From Streptomyces sp. NBC_00273 (lineage in GTDB: Bacteria; Actinomycetota; Actinomycetes; Streptomycetales; Streptomycetaceae): 64,000 nucleotides of DNA. Positions 35,059-43,445 of this stretch are shown here, piece after piece. Each line of letters opens with the position of its first letter. Within the stretch, counting starts at the first letter, position 1. Both the position numbers and the translations under genes were made by a program. The DNA lies in assembly GCF_036178145.1 (NCBI RefSeq), contig NZ_CP108067.1, positions 3,782,001 through 3,846,000 of the forward strand, in the 5' to 3' direction. The notes beneath the pieces were generated by a model. The model searched no databases and was not told the origin of the DNA. It saw only the letters and a list, made by a program, of their open reading frames with translations.

Positions 35059-35997
35059 GTGACGGAGGCGAACGTCTCGGATCCAGCGGGCGTGAAGTGG
35101 GGTCTGGCGCCCGGCGACCCGATCGAGCGCAAGCAACTGCACGCCGAGTACGGCGGCCGCACCCAGGGGGGCATCGGCCCGTCGGCGAAGACGCCGAACG
35201 TCATGGTCTTCACGGACCCGATCGCCGGCGAGAAGCACGGCTATTACGACGGGTGGATGCCGGACGGGCTGTTCCACTACAGCGGGGAAGGGCAGTACGG
35301 CGACCAGCGGATGCTGTCCGGCAACGCCAGCATCCTGAACCACCGGACCGAGGGCCGCGCGCTGCGCGTCTTCCAGGGCGCCCGCGGGGTCGTCACCTAC
35401 CTCGGCGAGTTCGAAGTGGACAGCTGGTACGAGGCGGACGCCCCGGAGACCGGTGACGGACCTCTCCGCAAGGTGATCGTCTTCAAGCTGCGGCCGGTGG
35501 ACACCCCCGTGCAGGAGCCGGAGACGAAGCTGGGCCGGGTGCTGGGCAGTCAGCCCGAGCCCGTCGTGCGCGTCGACATCGAGCAGCAGGAGACCGAGAA
35601 GGCCTTCGTCAATCCGAGCCGCGAGCCGTACGAAGCGGAGCGGCGTGAAGCGAAGCTCGTGCTCCAGTTCAGCGACTACCTCAGGTCGAAGGGGCAGCAG
35701 GTCCACCGGCACCGGATCCTCCCCGACGGCGAGACCCGCCCCCTGCTGACGGACCTCTACGCGCCGGGGCTCGGCTTGCTCGTGGAAGCGAAGGGGAGCG
35801 TCACCCGCGAGAACGTGCGCATGGCCATCGGGCAGCTGGCCGACTACAGCCGCTTCGTAAATCCCGTCACGCGCGCGATCCTTCTCCCGTCCCAGCCGCG
35901 CAAGGACCTGATCGACCTCGCCGCGAGCCAGGAGTGCGTGACCCTGTGGCCGGCCGGCAAGTCGTTCGAAAGCAGCAGCTCGGACGTACTGCCGTAG
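35059..35997 (+). CDS. SRA-like domain plus PD-(D/E)XK nuclease, probable modification-dependent restriction enzyme
   Basis: 312 residues from GTG 35059 with GGGAGGG 7 nt upstream. Residues 17-146 (RKQLHAEYGGRTQGGI, FTDP..GEKHGYYDGW, HYSGEGQYGDQRM, GNASILNHRTEGRALRVF, TYLGEFEVD) match the SRA-like base-flipping module known from ScoMcrA-type Type IV enzymes. Residues 194-300 form a PD-(D/E)XK-like core: E198, D232 (LLTDLYAP), E243-x-K245 (LVEAKGS) and Q259. Thus it should read modified DNA and cut. ScoMcrA itself uses an HNH nuclease, so this is a different pairing. No methylase is adjacent, as expected for Type IV. A perfect terminator follows. Confidence 0.75.
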   Translation: MTEANVSDPAGVKWGLAPGDPIERKQLHAEYGGRTQGGIGPSAKTPNVMVFTDPIAGEKHGYYDGWMPDGLFHYSGEGQYGDQRMLSGNASILNHRTEGRALRVFQGARGVVTYLGEFEVDSWYEADAPETGDGPLRKVIVFKLRPVDTPVQEPETKLGRVLGSQPEPVVRVDIEQQETEKAFVNPSREPYEAERREAKLVLQFSDYLRSKGQQVHRHRILPDGETRPLLTDLYAPGLGLLVEAKGSVTRENVRMAIGQLADYSRFVNPVTRAILLPSQPRKDLIDLAASQECVTLWPAGKSFESSSSDVLP

Positions 35998-36013
35998 CGC
36001 ATCGCCGCTGGCT

Positions 36014-36057
36014 GACCCGTCGCCGACCCGTCGCCGACCCGTCGCCGACCCGTCAGC
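36014..36057. repeat. 11-bp tandem repeat (GACCCGTCGCC, almost four copies)
   Basis: Three exact copies and a fourth cut short after GACCCGTC, directly after the restriction-like gene and before its terminator. Confidence 0.85.
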
Positions 36058-36058
36058 C

Positions 36059-36087
36059 GATGCTGCATCACCAAGTGATGCAGCATC
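36059..36087 (+). terminator. Hairpin terminator, 13-bp perfect stem
   Basis: GATGCTGCATCAC pairs with its complement around a 3-nt CAA loop, 62 nt past the stop at 35997; followed by TATTAA-like AT-rich bases (ATTAAC). Confidence 0.85.
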
Positions 36088-36261
36088 ATTAACAGCCGTG
36101 TCGGGGGTTGAGACCGTTGGCCGACGAGGGTGCTGAGCAGACCGAGACCGACGATCGGGGTCAGGGCCCGGCACCCCGGGGCGGCGCGGCACGGCGCGGG
36201 GTGTCAGCCGGGCGGGCGGCCATTACGTGCGGGCCCGGGGGCGGGCGGACAGACTGGGCGC

Positions 36262-37188
36262 ATGCCCGAAAAGGCGCAGCAGCCGCCAGCGGACCCTCCC
36301 GAGAGGTCGTTCCTGGACAAGTTGGCGTACATCGCGGCGCCCGGGACCGTCGTCCTCGGACTGCTCTACTACTTCGGCAACCAGTACAACGAGGCCTACT
36401 ACCGCGCGTTCGGCGTCCCGCTCAGCGACTTGCCCTTCTCCATCCAGGCCGTCCTCGCGCGCAGCCCCGAGGCCCTCTTCTTCCCGGTGTGGATACTGCT
36501 CGTCTGCGGGCTCGTCGTCCTGCTCGTGCTCGGCCGGCTCGGGCACGCCCTGGCCCGCCCGGAGAACGAGGGGCTGCGTCGTACGGCGTACCGCTCGCTG
36601 CTGGCGGTGGGCCTGCTCCTGGGGGTGGCCGGGGGCTATCCCGTCTTCTTCCGGGACGATCTACTCACCTTCCTCCCCGCGGGTTTGCTCCGCGGGCTGC
36701 TGCCCAGCCTCGTGGTGGCCCTGGGAGCCAGCCTGGCCTTCTTCGCCATCCAGGTGCGCCTCGGGCAGCATGACCCCGGGCGGCGGAGCCCTCGGGTCCG
36801 CGACGCCGACCGGTTGTGGCTCGTGGCCGGGGCGTTGCTCCTGGGGATGCTGACGTTGAGCCTCTTCTACGGCGTGTCCCGGTACGCGGCGATGGCGGGC
36901 GAGGCGCAGGCGATGGCAGACGCGAACGGCGGCATGCAGCGGAACCCTGCCGTGGAGGTCCTTTCGCGCCTGCCGCTGGTCCACCACGCCAAGGACATCG
37001 CGTTCAAGGACCTGGGCGCCGGGGCCGGGCCCTACCGTTACCAGTACCGGGGCTTTCGCCTCTTGGTGAAGACCCCGACCCGCTTCTACCTCGTCCCCTA
37101 CTACGGGGGGTACGAGAACACCGTGACCGTGGTGCTCCCGGACGACGACGGCACGGTCCGGGTGCAGATGAAGGGCTCTGTCAGGTGA
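36262..37188 (+). CDS. Multi-span membrane protein, function unknown
   Basis: 308 residues from ATG 36262. Four clear membrane segments (about 25-43, 65-88, 105-127 and 140-165) with a fifth near 190-212, then a periplasmic-like C-terminal domain (about 215-308) ending in a beta-rich segment. The first loop NQYNEAYYRAFGVPLSDLPF is distinctive. The gene ends 8 bp inside the convergent lipoprotein gene. The family is found across Streptomyces without known role. Confidence 0.8.
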   Translation: MPEKAQQPPADPPERSFLDKLAYIAAPGTVVLGLLYYFGNQYNEAYYRAFGVPLSDLPFSIQAVLARSPEALFFPVWILLVCGLVVLLVLGRLGHALARPENEGLRRTAYRSLLAVGLLLGVAGGYPVFFRDDLLTFLPAGLLRGLLPSLVVALGASLAFFAIQVRLGQHDPGRRSPRVRDADRLWLVAGALLLGMLTLSLFYGVSRYAAMAGEAQAMADANGGMQRNPAVEVLSRLPLVHHAKDIAFKDLGAGAGPYRYQYRGFRLLVKTPTRFYLVPYYGGYENTVTVVLPDDDGTVRVQMKGSVR

Positions 37189-37843
37189 GCGCGGGCTCGG
37201 GCGTGGGGATCCCGGTCTGGTCAGGGGTTTCGGGGGTGCCGGTCTCGTCGGGGGCCTCCGGTGTCCCCGTCTCGTCGGGGGTTTCCGGGGTCCCGTCGGG
37301 CTCCGGCGTCGGGGTTTCGGAGGGCGTCTCCGATGTGGCCTCGACGGCCTCACCGGTCAGGGTCACCGAGAAGACGGGCCCCTCGGCGGTCGGGGCGGTG
37401 ACCGTACCCGTCCACGTGCCCGGTACGTGGGCGACGTGGCTGACCTGGACGCTGCACGTCTCCTGGGGCTGAAGGGTGACGCCGGTGCAGCCGTCCTTGA
37501 CGATCGAGAGTTCTCCGCTTTCCGCGGTGGCCGTCAGCGGCTGGACGGTCAGGGGCACCTGCTGGTCGTTGGCGAACTCCATGGTCCCTCCGGCCGGCTC
37601 GTCCAGCTGCGCCCTCGGCACGGCGACCGTCGAGCCGCTCCCGGAGCCTCCGCGGGTGCCGGGGAAGACCTTGCCCAGGTCCTCGTCCCCCGTCGCCGTG
37701 GAGGACGTTCCGGTGTGCGTGTCGGTGGTCGTGGCGGGTGGGGTCGGGACGGGGTCGGGGTCGGGGTCGGAGCACGCCGACGCCGTCATGGTCAGGGCCG
37801 TCAGCAGTGCCGCCGTGGCGAAGCCGCGTCTGATGTCCGGCAT
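37181..37843 (-). CDS. Lipoprotein with proline/threonine/glutamate repeat tail
   Basis: 220 residues. A type II signal peptide (about 1-24, MPDIRRGFATAALLTALTM, lipobox TASAC) is followed by a low-complexity linker (DPDPDPVP, TTTDTHTGT), a beta-sandwich-like domain (about 75-165, with one disulphide-capable C pair) and a repeated tail built from ETPDETGTPEAP units (about 175-220), likely wall-spanning. ATG at 37843 has a GAGGGACC site. A GTG-type or further upstream start (frame open to 37912) is less likely, since it would hide the signal peptide. Confidence 0.8.
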   Translation of the reverse strand: MPDIRRGFATAALLTALTMTASACSDPDPDPVPTPPATTTDTHTGTSSTATGDEDLGKVFPGTRGGSGSGSTVAVPRAQLDEPAGGTMEFANDQQVPLTVQPLTATAESGELSIVKDGCTGVTLQPQETCSVQVSHVAHVPGTWTGTVTAPTAEGPVFSVTLTGEAVEATSETPSETPTPEPDGTPETPDETGTPEAPDETGTPETPDQTGIPTPEPALT

Positions 37844-38437
37844 CACGGTGTCGGTCCCTCCGCTCCGGCTCTGGTCGGCTCCCAACGTTGCACGGCAACT
37901 CACCGTCAGCACGGAACCAGGAGCGGTGACACAGTGTTATCACTCGGGCGGCGTGCTGCTGGAGCCCGCGCACCACGGTTCCCGCCGTCAGGCCGTCAGG
38001 CCGTCGGCTTGCGATCGCCGCGTCGCTGCCGGCCCAGAGGTCAGCAACACGTCTCGGCGCGCTCGGCCGGCTCCCGCAAGCCGTACGTGACCATCACGAC
38101 CCCACCAAAGACGTCGAGGACGCCGAGGACGCACGGGCCCGGGAACATCCGGGCGCCGGCGGCGAGCCTTCGCCGCCGGAACCGCTCCCGTTCCCCGGCT
38201 CTAACAGCGCGCATGCGAGCGGTCGTTCCGCGACGGATCCAGCTCGGCGGCCCCGGTCCGGGATGCGCGTCGGGGCGGCCGTTTCCGGTGGTCCGTACGA
38301 GGGAGATGGGGCGGGGTCTGTGGGATCTGGGGGGTGGGTAGGGGCGGGGTGCGTGCGTACGTTGGGGGTGAGGCCGCATGGCGCCGCTGGCCAGGTGCCC
38401 CGTGGCGGGCTCTGACGATCGAGAAGGGGCGGCGCGG
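37844..38437. other. Intergenic region, no supported gene
   Basis: About 590 bp. Promoters for the leftward lipoprotein and the rightward XdhC gene should lie here. A triple GCCGTCAGG repeat occurs at about 37984-38008. A leftward open frame (38041-38583) overlaps the XdhC start and has no ribosome site, so it is not called. Confidence 0.45.
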
Positions 38438-39424
38438 ATGCGTGAGCTGGTGGAGACGGCGCGGCGGTGGTTGGCCGAGGGGCGGGCCGGGTATCTGGCC
38501 CGGCCCGTGACCGAGCAGGGGTTCGGGCCGCGGGATCCGGCCGGGGCCTTGCTCATCGATGCGCGGGGGGAGTGTGTCGGCACGCTCTACCGCGGGGTCT
38601 TCGACGCCGAGCTCGCCGCCGAGGTCGCGGCCCTGCCGGCCGGGGTCACGGCGCGGGTGTGCGAGGTGTCCGTACGGGCTTCCGAGGCCGTGGCCGCGAA
38701 GCTGACCTGCGGCGGGCAGGCCGAAGTGCTGCTGCAGCCGCTCTCGACGATCCCGGCCCAGTGGTGGGAGCTGCTCGGCGACGGGGTCGGGGTGGCATTG
38801 GTGACCCGACTGAACGAGGCTGCGGACCGGGCCGCCAGTGAGGTCGTACGGGCCGTGGACGCGCCCGGTGACGATGCCGGGCGGCGGGCGGGCGAGCTGT
38901 TGGCGACGCGGCGGGCCGGGCGGGACGCGCTGTACGCGGAGTCGGGGCTGGTGCTGGTCGAGGCGTTCCCGTCGGCCCCGTACGTGGTCATCGGTGGCGG
39001 CGGTGAGCTCGCCGAGATCATCGAGCGGCAGGCGTTGCTGCTGGGCTGGGAGGCCGTTCTGGTCACCGGCCCGGAGGAGGCCGGCGAGGTCCTGGAGGCG
39101 CGCCGGGACGCCGCGTGCCTGGTCATGCTGAGCCATGAGGAGTCGTTCGACGTGCCGACGCTGCGGGTGGCCCTGAACCGGGAGGTGCCGTACGTCGGTG
39201 CGCTGGGCTCGCGCAAGACCACGGCCCGGCGGCGCGAGGGGCTGCTCGCGGCCGGGGTCACCGAGGCCCAACTGGCGCGGGTGCACGGACCGATCGGCCT
39301 GGACCTCGGCGCCCGCACTCCGGCGGAGACCGCGCTGGCGATCTGCGCCGAGATCCTGGGGGCGCTCGGGGAGCGCAAGGCCGCCGGCACCCTGCGGGAC
39401 GCCGACGGCCCCATCAACTCCTAG
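38438..39424 (+). CDS. XdhC/CoxI family molybdoenzyme maturation-type protein
   Basis: 328 residues. N-terminal XdhC_CoxI domain (about 1-110, GALLIDARGECVGTL) and C-terminal Rossmann-like XdhC_C domain (about 200-320) with VVIGGGGELAEII, LVMLSHEESFDV, YVGALGSRKT and GLDLGARTPAETALAI. XdhC inserts or sulphurates the molybdenum cofactor of xanthine dehydrogenase. No xdhA/B gene is close by, so it serves a distant enzyme. ATG at 38438 with GAGAAGGGG upstream. Confidence 0.88.
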   Translation: MRELVETARRWLAEGRAGYLARPVTEQGFGPRDPAGALLIDARGECVGTLYRGVFDAELAAEVAALPAGVTARVCEVSVRASEAVAAKLTCGGQAEVLLQPLSTIPAQWWELLGDGVGVALVTRLNEAADRAASEVVRAVDAPGDDAGRRAGELLATRRAGRDALYAESGLVLVEAFPSAPYVVIGGGGELAEIIERQALLLGWEAVLVTGPEEAGEVLEARRDAACLVMLSHEESFDVPTLRVALNREVPYVGALGSRKTTARRREGLLAAGVTEAQLARVHGPIGLDLGARTPAETALAICAEILGALGERKAAGTLRDADGPINS

Positions 39425-39440
39425 GCGACGGCAGCGGCCT

Positions 39441-39764
39441 TCACTTCCCCAGGGCCCGCTTGAGCTGTGTCTTGTTCATGTCCGAGCGGCCGTGGACGTT
39501 GCGGCGCCGGGCCTCGGCGTAGAGCTGTTCGTACGTGGGGCCCTGCGCGCCCGAGTGGGAGTGCAGGCCTCCGCGCCGCGACGGGGAGATGTCCTCGACG
39601 GATTCCTTGCTCGCGGTCCGGGATTCGCCGGCCCGGGCGCGTTCCTTGTTCACCGTCCGGGCCGCGATCTCCTTCGCCTTCTCCTCGGGCTCGCCGCGCC
39701 GCTCCAGGCCTTCCTTGATGTGCTCGTACTGTCGTTCGCGCTTCGGGGACGATCCGCGGGGCAT
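39441..39764 (-). CDS. Small basic protein, Rho_N-like C-terminus (plasmid-stabilisation-like)
   Basis: 107 residues, very basic and hydrophilic. Starts MPRGSSPKRERQYEHIKEGL; middle segment RRGEPEEKAKEIAARTVNKERA; the last 30 residues (TYEQLYAEARRRNVHGRSDMNKTQLKRAL) look like a Rho_N/SAP motif. Proteins of this make-up are often labelled plasmid stabilisation protein in Streptomyces without evidence. Very good AAGGAGG site 5 nt before ATG 39764. Confidence 0.8.
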   Translation of the reverse strand: MPRGSSPKRERQYEHIKEGLERRGEPEEKAKEIAARTVNKERARAGESRTASKESVEDISPSRRGGLHSHSGAQGPTYEQLYAEARRRNVHGRSDMNKTQLKRALGK

Positions 39765-39878
39765 GGCCGGCCTCCTTCTGGTTCGGCGGGTGCGCACACC
39801 GGGCGCGTACCCCGGATGGCCCAAGGTATCCAGGGCATAGCAGAGCATTTCGGACTTGAGTGCGGGAGCATGGTCGGT

Positions 39879-40274
39879 ATGGACACGACTCTGAGCGTGG
39901 ACGCGACCCTCGCCGACATCGCATGGTTCCTGGTCGTCGGCATCCTCGTCGCCGGCTTCCTGCTGGGCGGCTTCCTGTTGGGCAAGAGGGTACGGGCCAA
40001 GGAGCCACCCCCGCCCACCCCCGAGAGTCAGCCGCACCTGCCCGAGGGGGGCGCGGTCTACGAGGTCCGCGAGGAGCGGGACCAGGTGGAGATCCCGGAG
40101 GGCGGCCTACGGCCGCACGAGATGCAGGGCTACGGGAACTTCGGCTCCACCACCTCCAGCCATCCCGAAGAGGCCCGCGCCGAACGGGAGTCCGGCTACG
40201 AACTCCCCGAGGGGCCGGGACCGCACCCCCAGCCGGGGGCTCCGCCGAACGCGGGACGTGGCGCACACTCCTGA
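39879..40274 (+). CDS. DUF6479-like small membrane protein
   Basis: 131 residues: an N-terminal span (about 13-36, WFLVVGILVAGFLLGGFLLG) and a long hydrophilic tail rich in P, E and G with EVREERDQVEIPEGGLRPHEMQGYGNFG. The layout matches a Streptomyces family of unknown function (DUF6479 as I recall). ATG 39879 has GGGAG 11 nt upstream; the ATG at 39870 is too close to that site. Confidence 0.7.
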   Translation: MDTTLSVDATLADIAWFLVVGILVAGFLLGGFLLGKRVRAKEPPPPTPESQPHLPEGGAVYEVREERDQVEIPEGGLRPHEMQGYGNFGSTTSSHPEEARAERESGYELPEGPGPHPQPGAPPNAGRGAHS

Positions 40275-40280
40275 CACCAG

Positions 40281-40337
40281 GACCCCCTCGCCCTCTGACC
40301 CGCGCCTCCCGCGCCCGGGTCAGAGGGCGAGGGGGTC
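40281..40337. terminator. Bidirectional terminator, 22-bp perfect stem
   Basis: GACCCCCTCGCCCTCTGACC and two further bases (40281-40302) pair perfectly with 40316-40337 across a 13-nt loop. It sits between convergent genes (stops at 40274 and 40354) and can end both. Confidence 0.93.
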
Positions 40338-40353
40338 AGAGGTCCGTCGCGGG

Positions 40354-41241
40354 TCAGAGGTCCACCCGCAGCCGCAGCACCTCCGGCGGCGGGTGCCGGG
40401 TCGAGGCGTGCCGGACCTCCGCCGTGAGCGGTGGGTCGAGCGCCCGGAAGGGGACCTCCCCGAGCCCGATCGCCGTGACCGTGGCCAGGGCCGGCGAGGC
40501 CGCCCCGCGGGCGGCCACTTCGGCCGCCACCTGCGCGCGCAGCGCCGCGCTCAGCGGGCTCGACACCAGCGGGCTCTCGTCCCCGACCGGCAGGACGAGC
40601 ACCAGCGCGAGCGGGCGGCGCGGGGTGCCGGTGTAGCCGACCACCGCCGCGTCCCGGACGTCGGTGTGCCGCAGCTTCTGCCAGCCGCGCCGCCCGGCCG
40701 GGTAGGCCTGGTCCAACCGTTTCACGACGAGGCCCTCGATCCCGCTGGCCGGCAGGGTCTCGTACCAGGTGGCGGCCAGTTCCGGATCGGTCGTCATCGG
40801 CACCGGTTGCAGCGGCGGCCCCAGCGGCAGCAGCAGGTCGACGAGGAGGGCCCGGCGGCGCTCGTACGGGCGGCCGCGCAGGTCGAGTCCGGCCAGTTCC
40901 AGCACGTCGAAGGCGGCGTACGAGGCGGGCAGGCGCTGCGCGAGTACGGCGGCCCGGGCGGCGGTGGCCGCCGCCCGCCGCTGCACCAGGGCGAAGTCCG
41001 TACGGCCCGCGTGCCAGACCACCACCTCGCCGTCCAGGACCGTGTCGGCGGGCAGCAGCAGCGCGGCCGCGGCCAGGTCGGGAAAGGCGCTGGTCACGAT
41101 CCGGCCGGAGCGCGCCTGGAGGGTCACGTCGGTCGCCGAGCGCAGCACGACGAGCCGGTGGCCGTCGAACTTCGGCTCGTACGCCAGTCCCGCCCCGCGC
41201 GGCAGGGTGCGCACGGCGGCGGCCAGCGCAACGCGGATCAC
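40354..41241 (-). CDS. ATP-dependent DNA ligase (LigC/LigD-type ligase domain)
   Basis: 295 residues. The adenylation motif I is YEPKFDGHRL, with the catalytic lysine in EPKFDG; further ligase motifs are LDGEVVVW (III), ASGIEGLVVKRLD (IV) and GWQKLRHTDV (V), and an OB fold follows. It starts at GTG 41241, overlapping the LigD-polymerase stop (GTGA, 41238-41241), so both are made together. With Ku next door it is expected to seal double-strand breaks in non-homologous end joining. Confidence 0.92.
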   Translation of the reverse strand: MIRVALAAAVRTLPRGAGLAYEPKFDGHRLVVLRSATDVTLQARSGRIVTSAFPDLAAAALLLPADTVLDGEVVVWHAGRTDFALVQRRAAATAARAAVLAQRLPASYAAFDVLELAGLDLRGRPYERRRALLVDLLLPLGPPLQPVPMTTDPELAATWYETLPASGIEGLVVKRLDQAYPAGRRGWQKLRHTDVRDAAVVGYTGTPRRPLALVLVLPVGDESPLVSSPLSAALRAQVAAEVAARGAASPALATVTAIGLGEVPFRALDPPLTAEVRHASTRHPPPEVLRLRVDL

Positions 41242-42134
41242 GGCGGGGTCCCGGGGAGCGGGCGGGCCCGCGCGGGGTCGGTCAGCGGGCCGAAGAGGTC
41301 CCCGTCGCGGGCGAGCCTCGGGGCGATGTCGTCGGCGAGGAAGACGAGCCCGGCGGCGGTCCGGCAGGCCTCGACCTCTTCCCAGGACACCGGCGCGGAC
41401 ACGGTCGGCCGGGCCCGCGCGCGCAGGGTGTAGGGGGCGGCGGTGGTCTTGGCGGCGGCGTTCTGGCTGTGGTCGACGAACACCTTGCCGGGGCGCAGGG
41501 CCTTGGCCATGCGGTGGACGACCAGGTCGGGGAGCTCGCGCTCGGCCTCCTGGGCGAGCTGCTTCGCGTACGCGGACACCCGATCGGACGGGGTCGGCTC
41601 CAGCGGCACGGCCAGGTGCATGCCCTTGGAGCCGGAGGTCTTGGCGTAGGCGTGCAGGCCGTCGGCGGCGAGCCGCTCGCGCAGCCAGAGCGCGGCGGTG
41701 CAGCACTCGACGACGGTGGCGGGCGGGCCGGGGTCGAGGTCGAGGACCATCCGGTCGGCGAGGGCGGGGTGGCCGGCGGTCCACTGGGGGGTGTGGAACT
41801 CCACGACGAGGTTGGCGGACCACATGAGGGTGGCCATGTCGGCGACGACCACCTGGGCGGCGGAGAGGTCCTCGGAGCGCGGCACGGGGGTGGTCCTCAC
41901 CCAGTCGGGCGTGCCGGGCGGCGGGTTCTTGGTGAAGAAGAGCTGCCCGTCCGGCCCGTCGGGATAGCGCAGGAAGGACACCGGTCGGTCGTGGACGTGG
42001 GCGAGCAGCGGGCCCGCGACGGTGGCGTAGTAGTGCAACACCTCGCCCTTGGTGAAGCCGGTCTCCGGGTACAGGACCTTGTCGAGATTGCTGAGCGCGA
42101 TGCGACGGCCCTCCACCAATGTGATCGGCGTCAT
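41238..42134 (-). CDS. LigD-type polymerase/primase domain protein
   Basis: 298 residues forming a stand-alone archaeo-eukaryotic primase-like NHEJ polymerase: ALSNLDKVLYPETGFTKGEVLHYY start, RYPDGPDGQLFFTKN, the metal-binding DRMVLDLDPG, and the KTSGSKGMHLAVPL motif. It fills gaps at ends, favouring ribonucleotides. No phosphoesterase domain is fused. ATG 42134 is only 31 bp from the divergent Ku start. Confidence 0.92.
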   Translation of the reverse strand: MTPITLVEGRRIALSNLDKVLYPETGFTKGEVLHYYATVAGPLLAHVHDRPVSFLRYPDGPDGQLFFTKNPPPGTPDWVRTTPVPRSEDLSAAQVVVADMATLMWSANLVVEFHTPQWTAGHPALADRMVLDLDPGPPATVVECCTAALWLRERLAADGLHAYAKTSGSKGMHLAVPLEPTPSDRVSAYAKQLAQEAERELPDLVVHRMAKALRPGKVFVDHSQNAAAKTTAAPYTLRARARPTVSAPVSWEEVEACRTAAGLVFLADDIAPRLARDGDLFGPLTDPARARPLPGTPP

Positions 42135-42165
42135 ACGATGAGACTGCCACGAAACAGGAGGAACC

Positions 42166-43293
42166 GTGCGATCCATATGGAACGGGGCGATCTCCTTCGG
42201 CCTGGTCAGCATCCCGATCAAGCTCGTGAACGCCACCGAGAGCCACTCGATCTCCTTCCGCCAGATCCATGTGAGTGACGGCGGGCGCGTCCGGTACCGC
42301 AAGGTGTGCGAGCTGGACGGCGAGGAGGTGCCGAGCGCCGAGATCGGCAAGGGGTACGAGGAGGCCGACGGGTCGATCGTCCCGATCACGGACGAGGACC
42401 TGGCGCAGCTACCGCTGGCGACCGCGAAGACGATCGAGATCATGTCGTTCGTACCGGCGGAGGAGATCGATCCGCTGCAGATGGACGCGGCGTACTACCT
42501 CGCGGCGAACGGTGCGACGGCGGCGAAGCCGTACACGCTGCTCCGGGAGGCGCTCAAGCGGAGCCGGAAGGTCGCGATCGCCAAGTACGCGCTGCGGGGG
42601 CGGGAGCGGCTGGGCATGCTGCGGGTCGTGGACGACGTGATCGCGATGCACGGGCTGCTCTGGCCGGACGAGATCAGGGCGCCGGAGGGGGTGGCGCCGG
42701 AGGTCACGGTATCCGTACGGGACGCCGAACTCGACCTGGCGGACGCGCTGATGGCGACGCTGGGGGAGGTGGAGATGGCCTCGCTGCACGACGACTACCG
42801 GGAGGCCGTGGAGGCGCTGATCGTGGCGAAGTCGGGCGGGGCGTTCGAGCCGACGGAGGCCGTGGTGGAGCCGGCCGGCGGGCAAGTGATCGACCTGATG
42901 GCGGCGTTGGAGAAGAGCGTGCGGGCGGCGAAGGCTTCCCGGGGGGAGGCGGGGGCGGCTGGCGGGGCGGAAGCGCAGGCGCAGGCGGAGGTCACGCCGA
43001 TTCGGCGGAAGGCCGGTGCGGGTGCCGGTGCGAGTGCAGGTACGGGTACGGCTGCGCCGAAGGCGGTCGGCGGGAAGAAGTCGACGGCGTCTTCGGCCAA
43101 GAAGACGGCGGCTTCGGCTGCGACGAAGAAGAAGGCGACGACCGCGGGCAAGTCGGCTGCCGGCAAGTCCACTTCGGGTGCGGCGGCGACCAAGAGCGCG
43201 GCGAAGAGCACGGCCAGGACGGCGGCCGCGAAGAAGACCGGTGCGGCGGCCGCGAAGAAGGCTGCGACGCCGCGGAAGCGGACCTCCGCCTGA
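42166..43293 (+). CDS. ku: Ku protein with long lysine/alanine tail
   Basis: End-binding ring protein of NHEJ, 375 residues. The Ku core (about 1-255) begins RSIWNGAISFGLVSIPIKLVNATE, with the core ending near VIDLMAALEKSV. Residues 270-375 are a low-complexity tail of K, A, T, S and G (KKTAAS, KKKATT units) resembling histone H1-like or PAKKA repeats; such tails raise DNA binding in some Ku proteins. GTG 42166 has AGGAGG 5 nt upstream. Confidence 0.94.
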   Translation: MRSIWNGAISFGLVSIPIKLVNATESHSISFRQIHVSDGGRVRYRKVCELDGEEVPSAEIGKGYEEADGSIVPITDEDLAQLPLATAKTIEIMSFVPAEEIDPLQMDAAYYLAANGATAAKPYTLLREALKRSRKVAIAKYALRGRERLGMLRVVDDVIAMHGLLWPDEIRAPEGVAPEVTVSVRDAELDLADALMATLGEVEMASLHDDYREAVEALIVAKSGGAFEPTEAVVEPAGGQVIDLMAALEKSVRAAKASRGEAGAAGGAEAQAQAEVTPIRRKAGAGAGASAGTGTAAPKAVGGKKSTASSAKKTAASAATKKKATTAGKSAAGKSTSGAAATKSAAKSTARTAAAKKTGAAAAKKAATPRKRTSA

Positions 43294-43351
43294 GCCTGAG
43301 CCGGAGTTGGGGCGGGTCGGGGCCTGCGGCGCTTTCCCCTACCCGCCCCTT

Positions 43352-43407
43352 CCCGAAACTGGGGCTCCGCCCCAGACCCCGCGCCTCAAACGCCGGCGAG
43401 GCTGGGA
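43352..43407. repeat. Streptomyces-type dispersed intergenic repeat with hairpin
   Basis: The CTGGGGC-TCC-GCCCCAG hairpin (43359-43375) followed by ACCCCGCGCCTCAAACGCCG and GCGAGGCTGG is a sequence I know as widely dispersed in Streptomyces intergenic DNA. Here it lies between ku and the NERD gene, where it may act as a bidirectional terminator. Confidence 0.65.
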
Positions 43408-43445
43408 TACGCCTGGAGCACGCGGCGGAAGGACAGGGGTGGGGT

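Noticed and set aside
36014..36057. Tandem repeat considered as CRISPR
   Set aside because: The 11-bp units are contiguous, without spacers.
38041..38583. 180-codon leftward open frame before the XdhC gene
   Set aside because: Overlaps the well-supported XdhC start and has no motif; composition is shadow-like.
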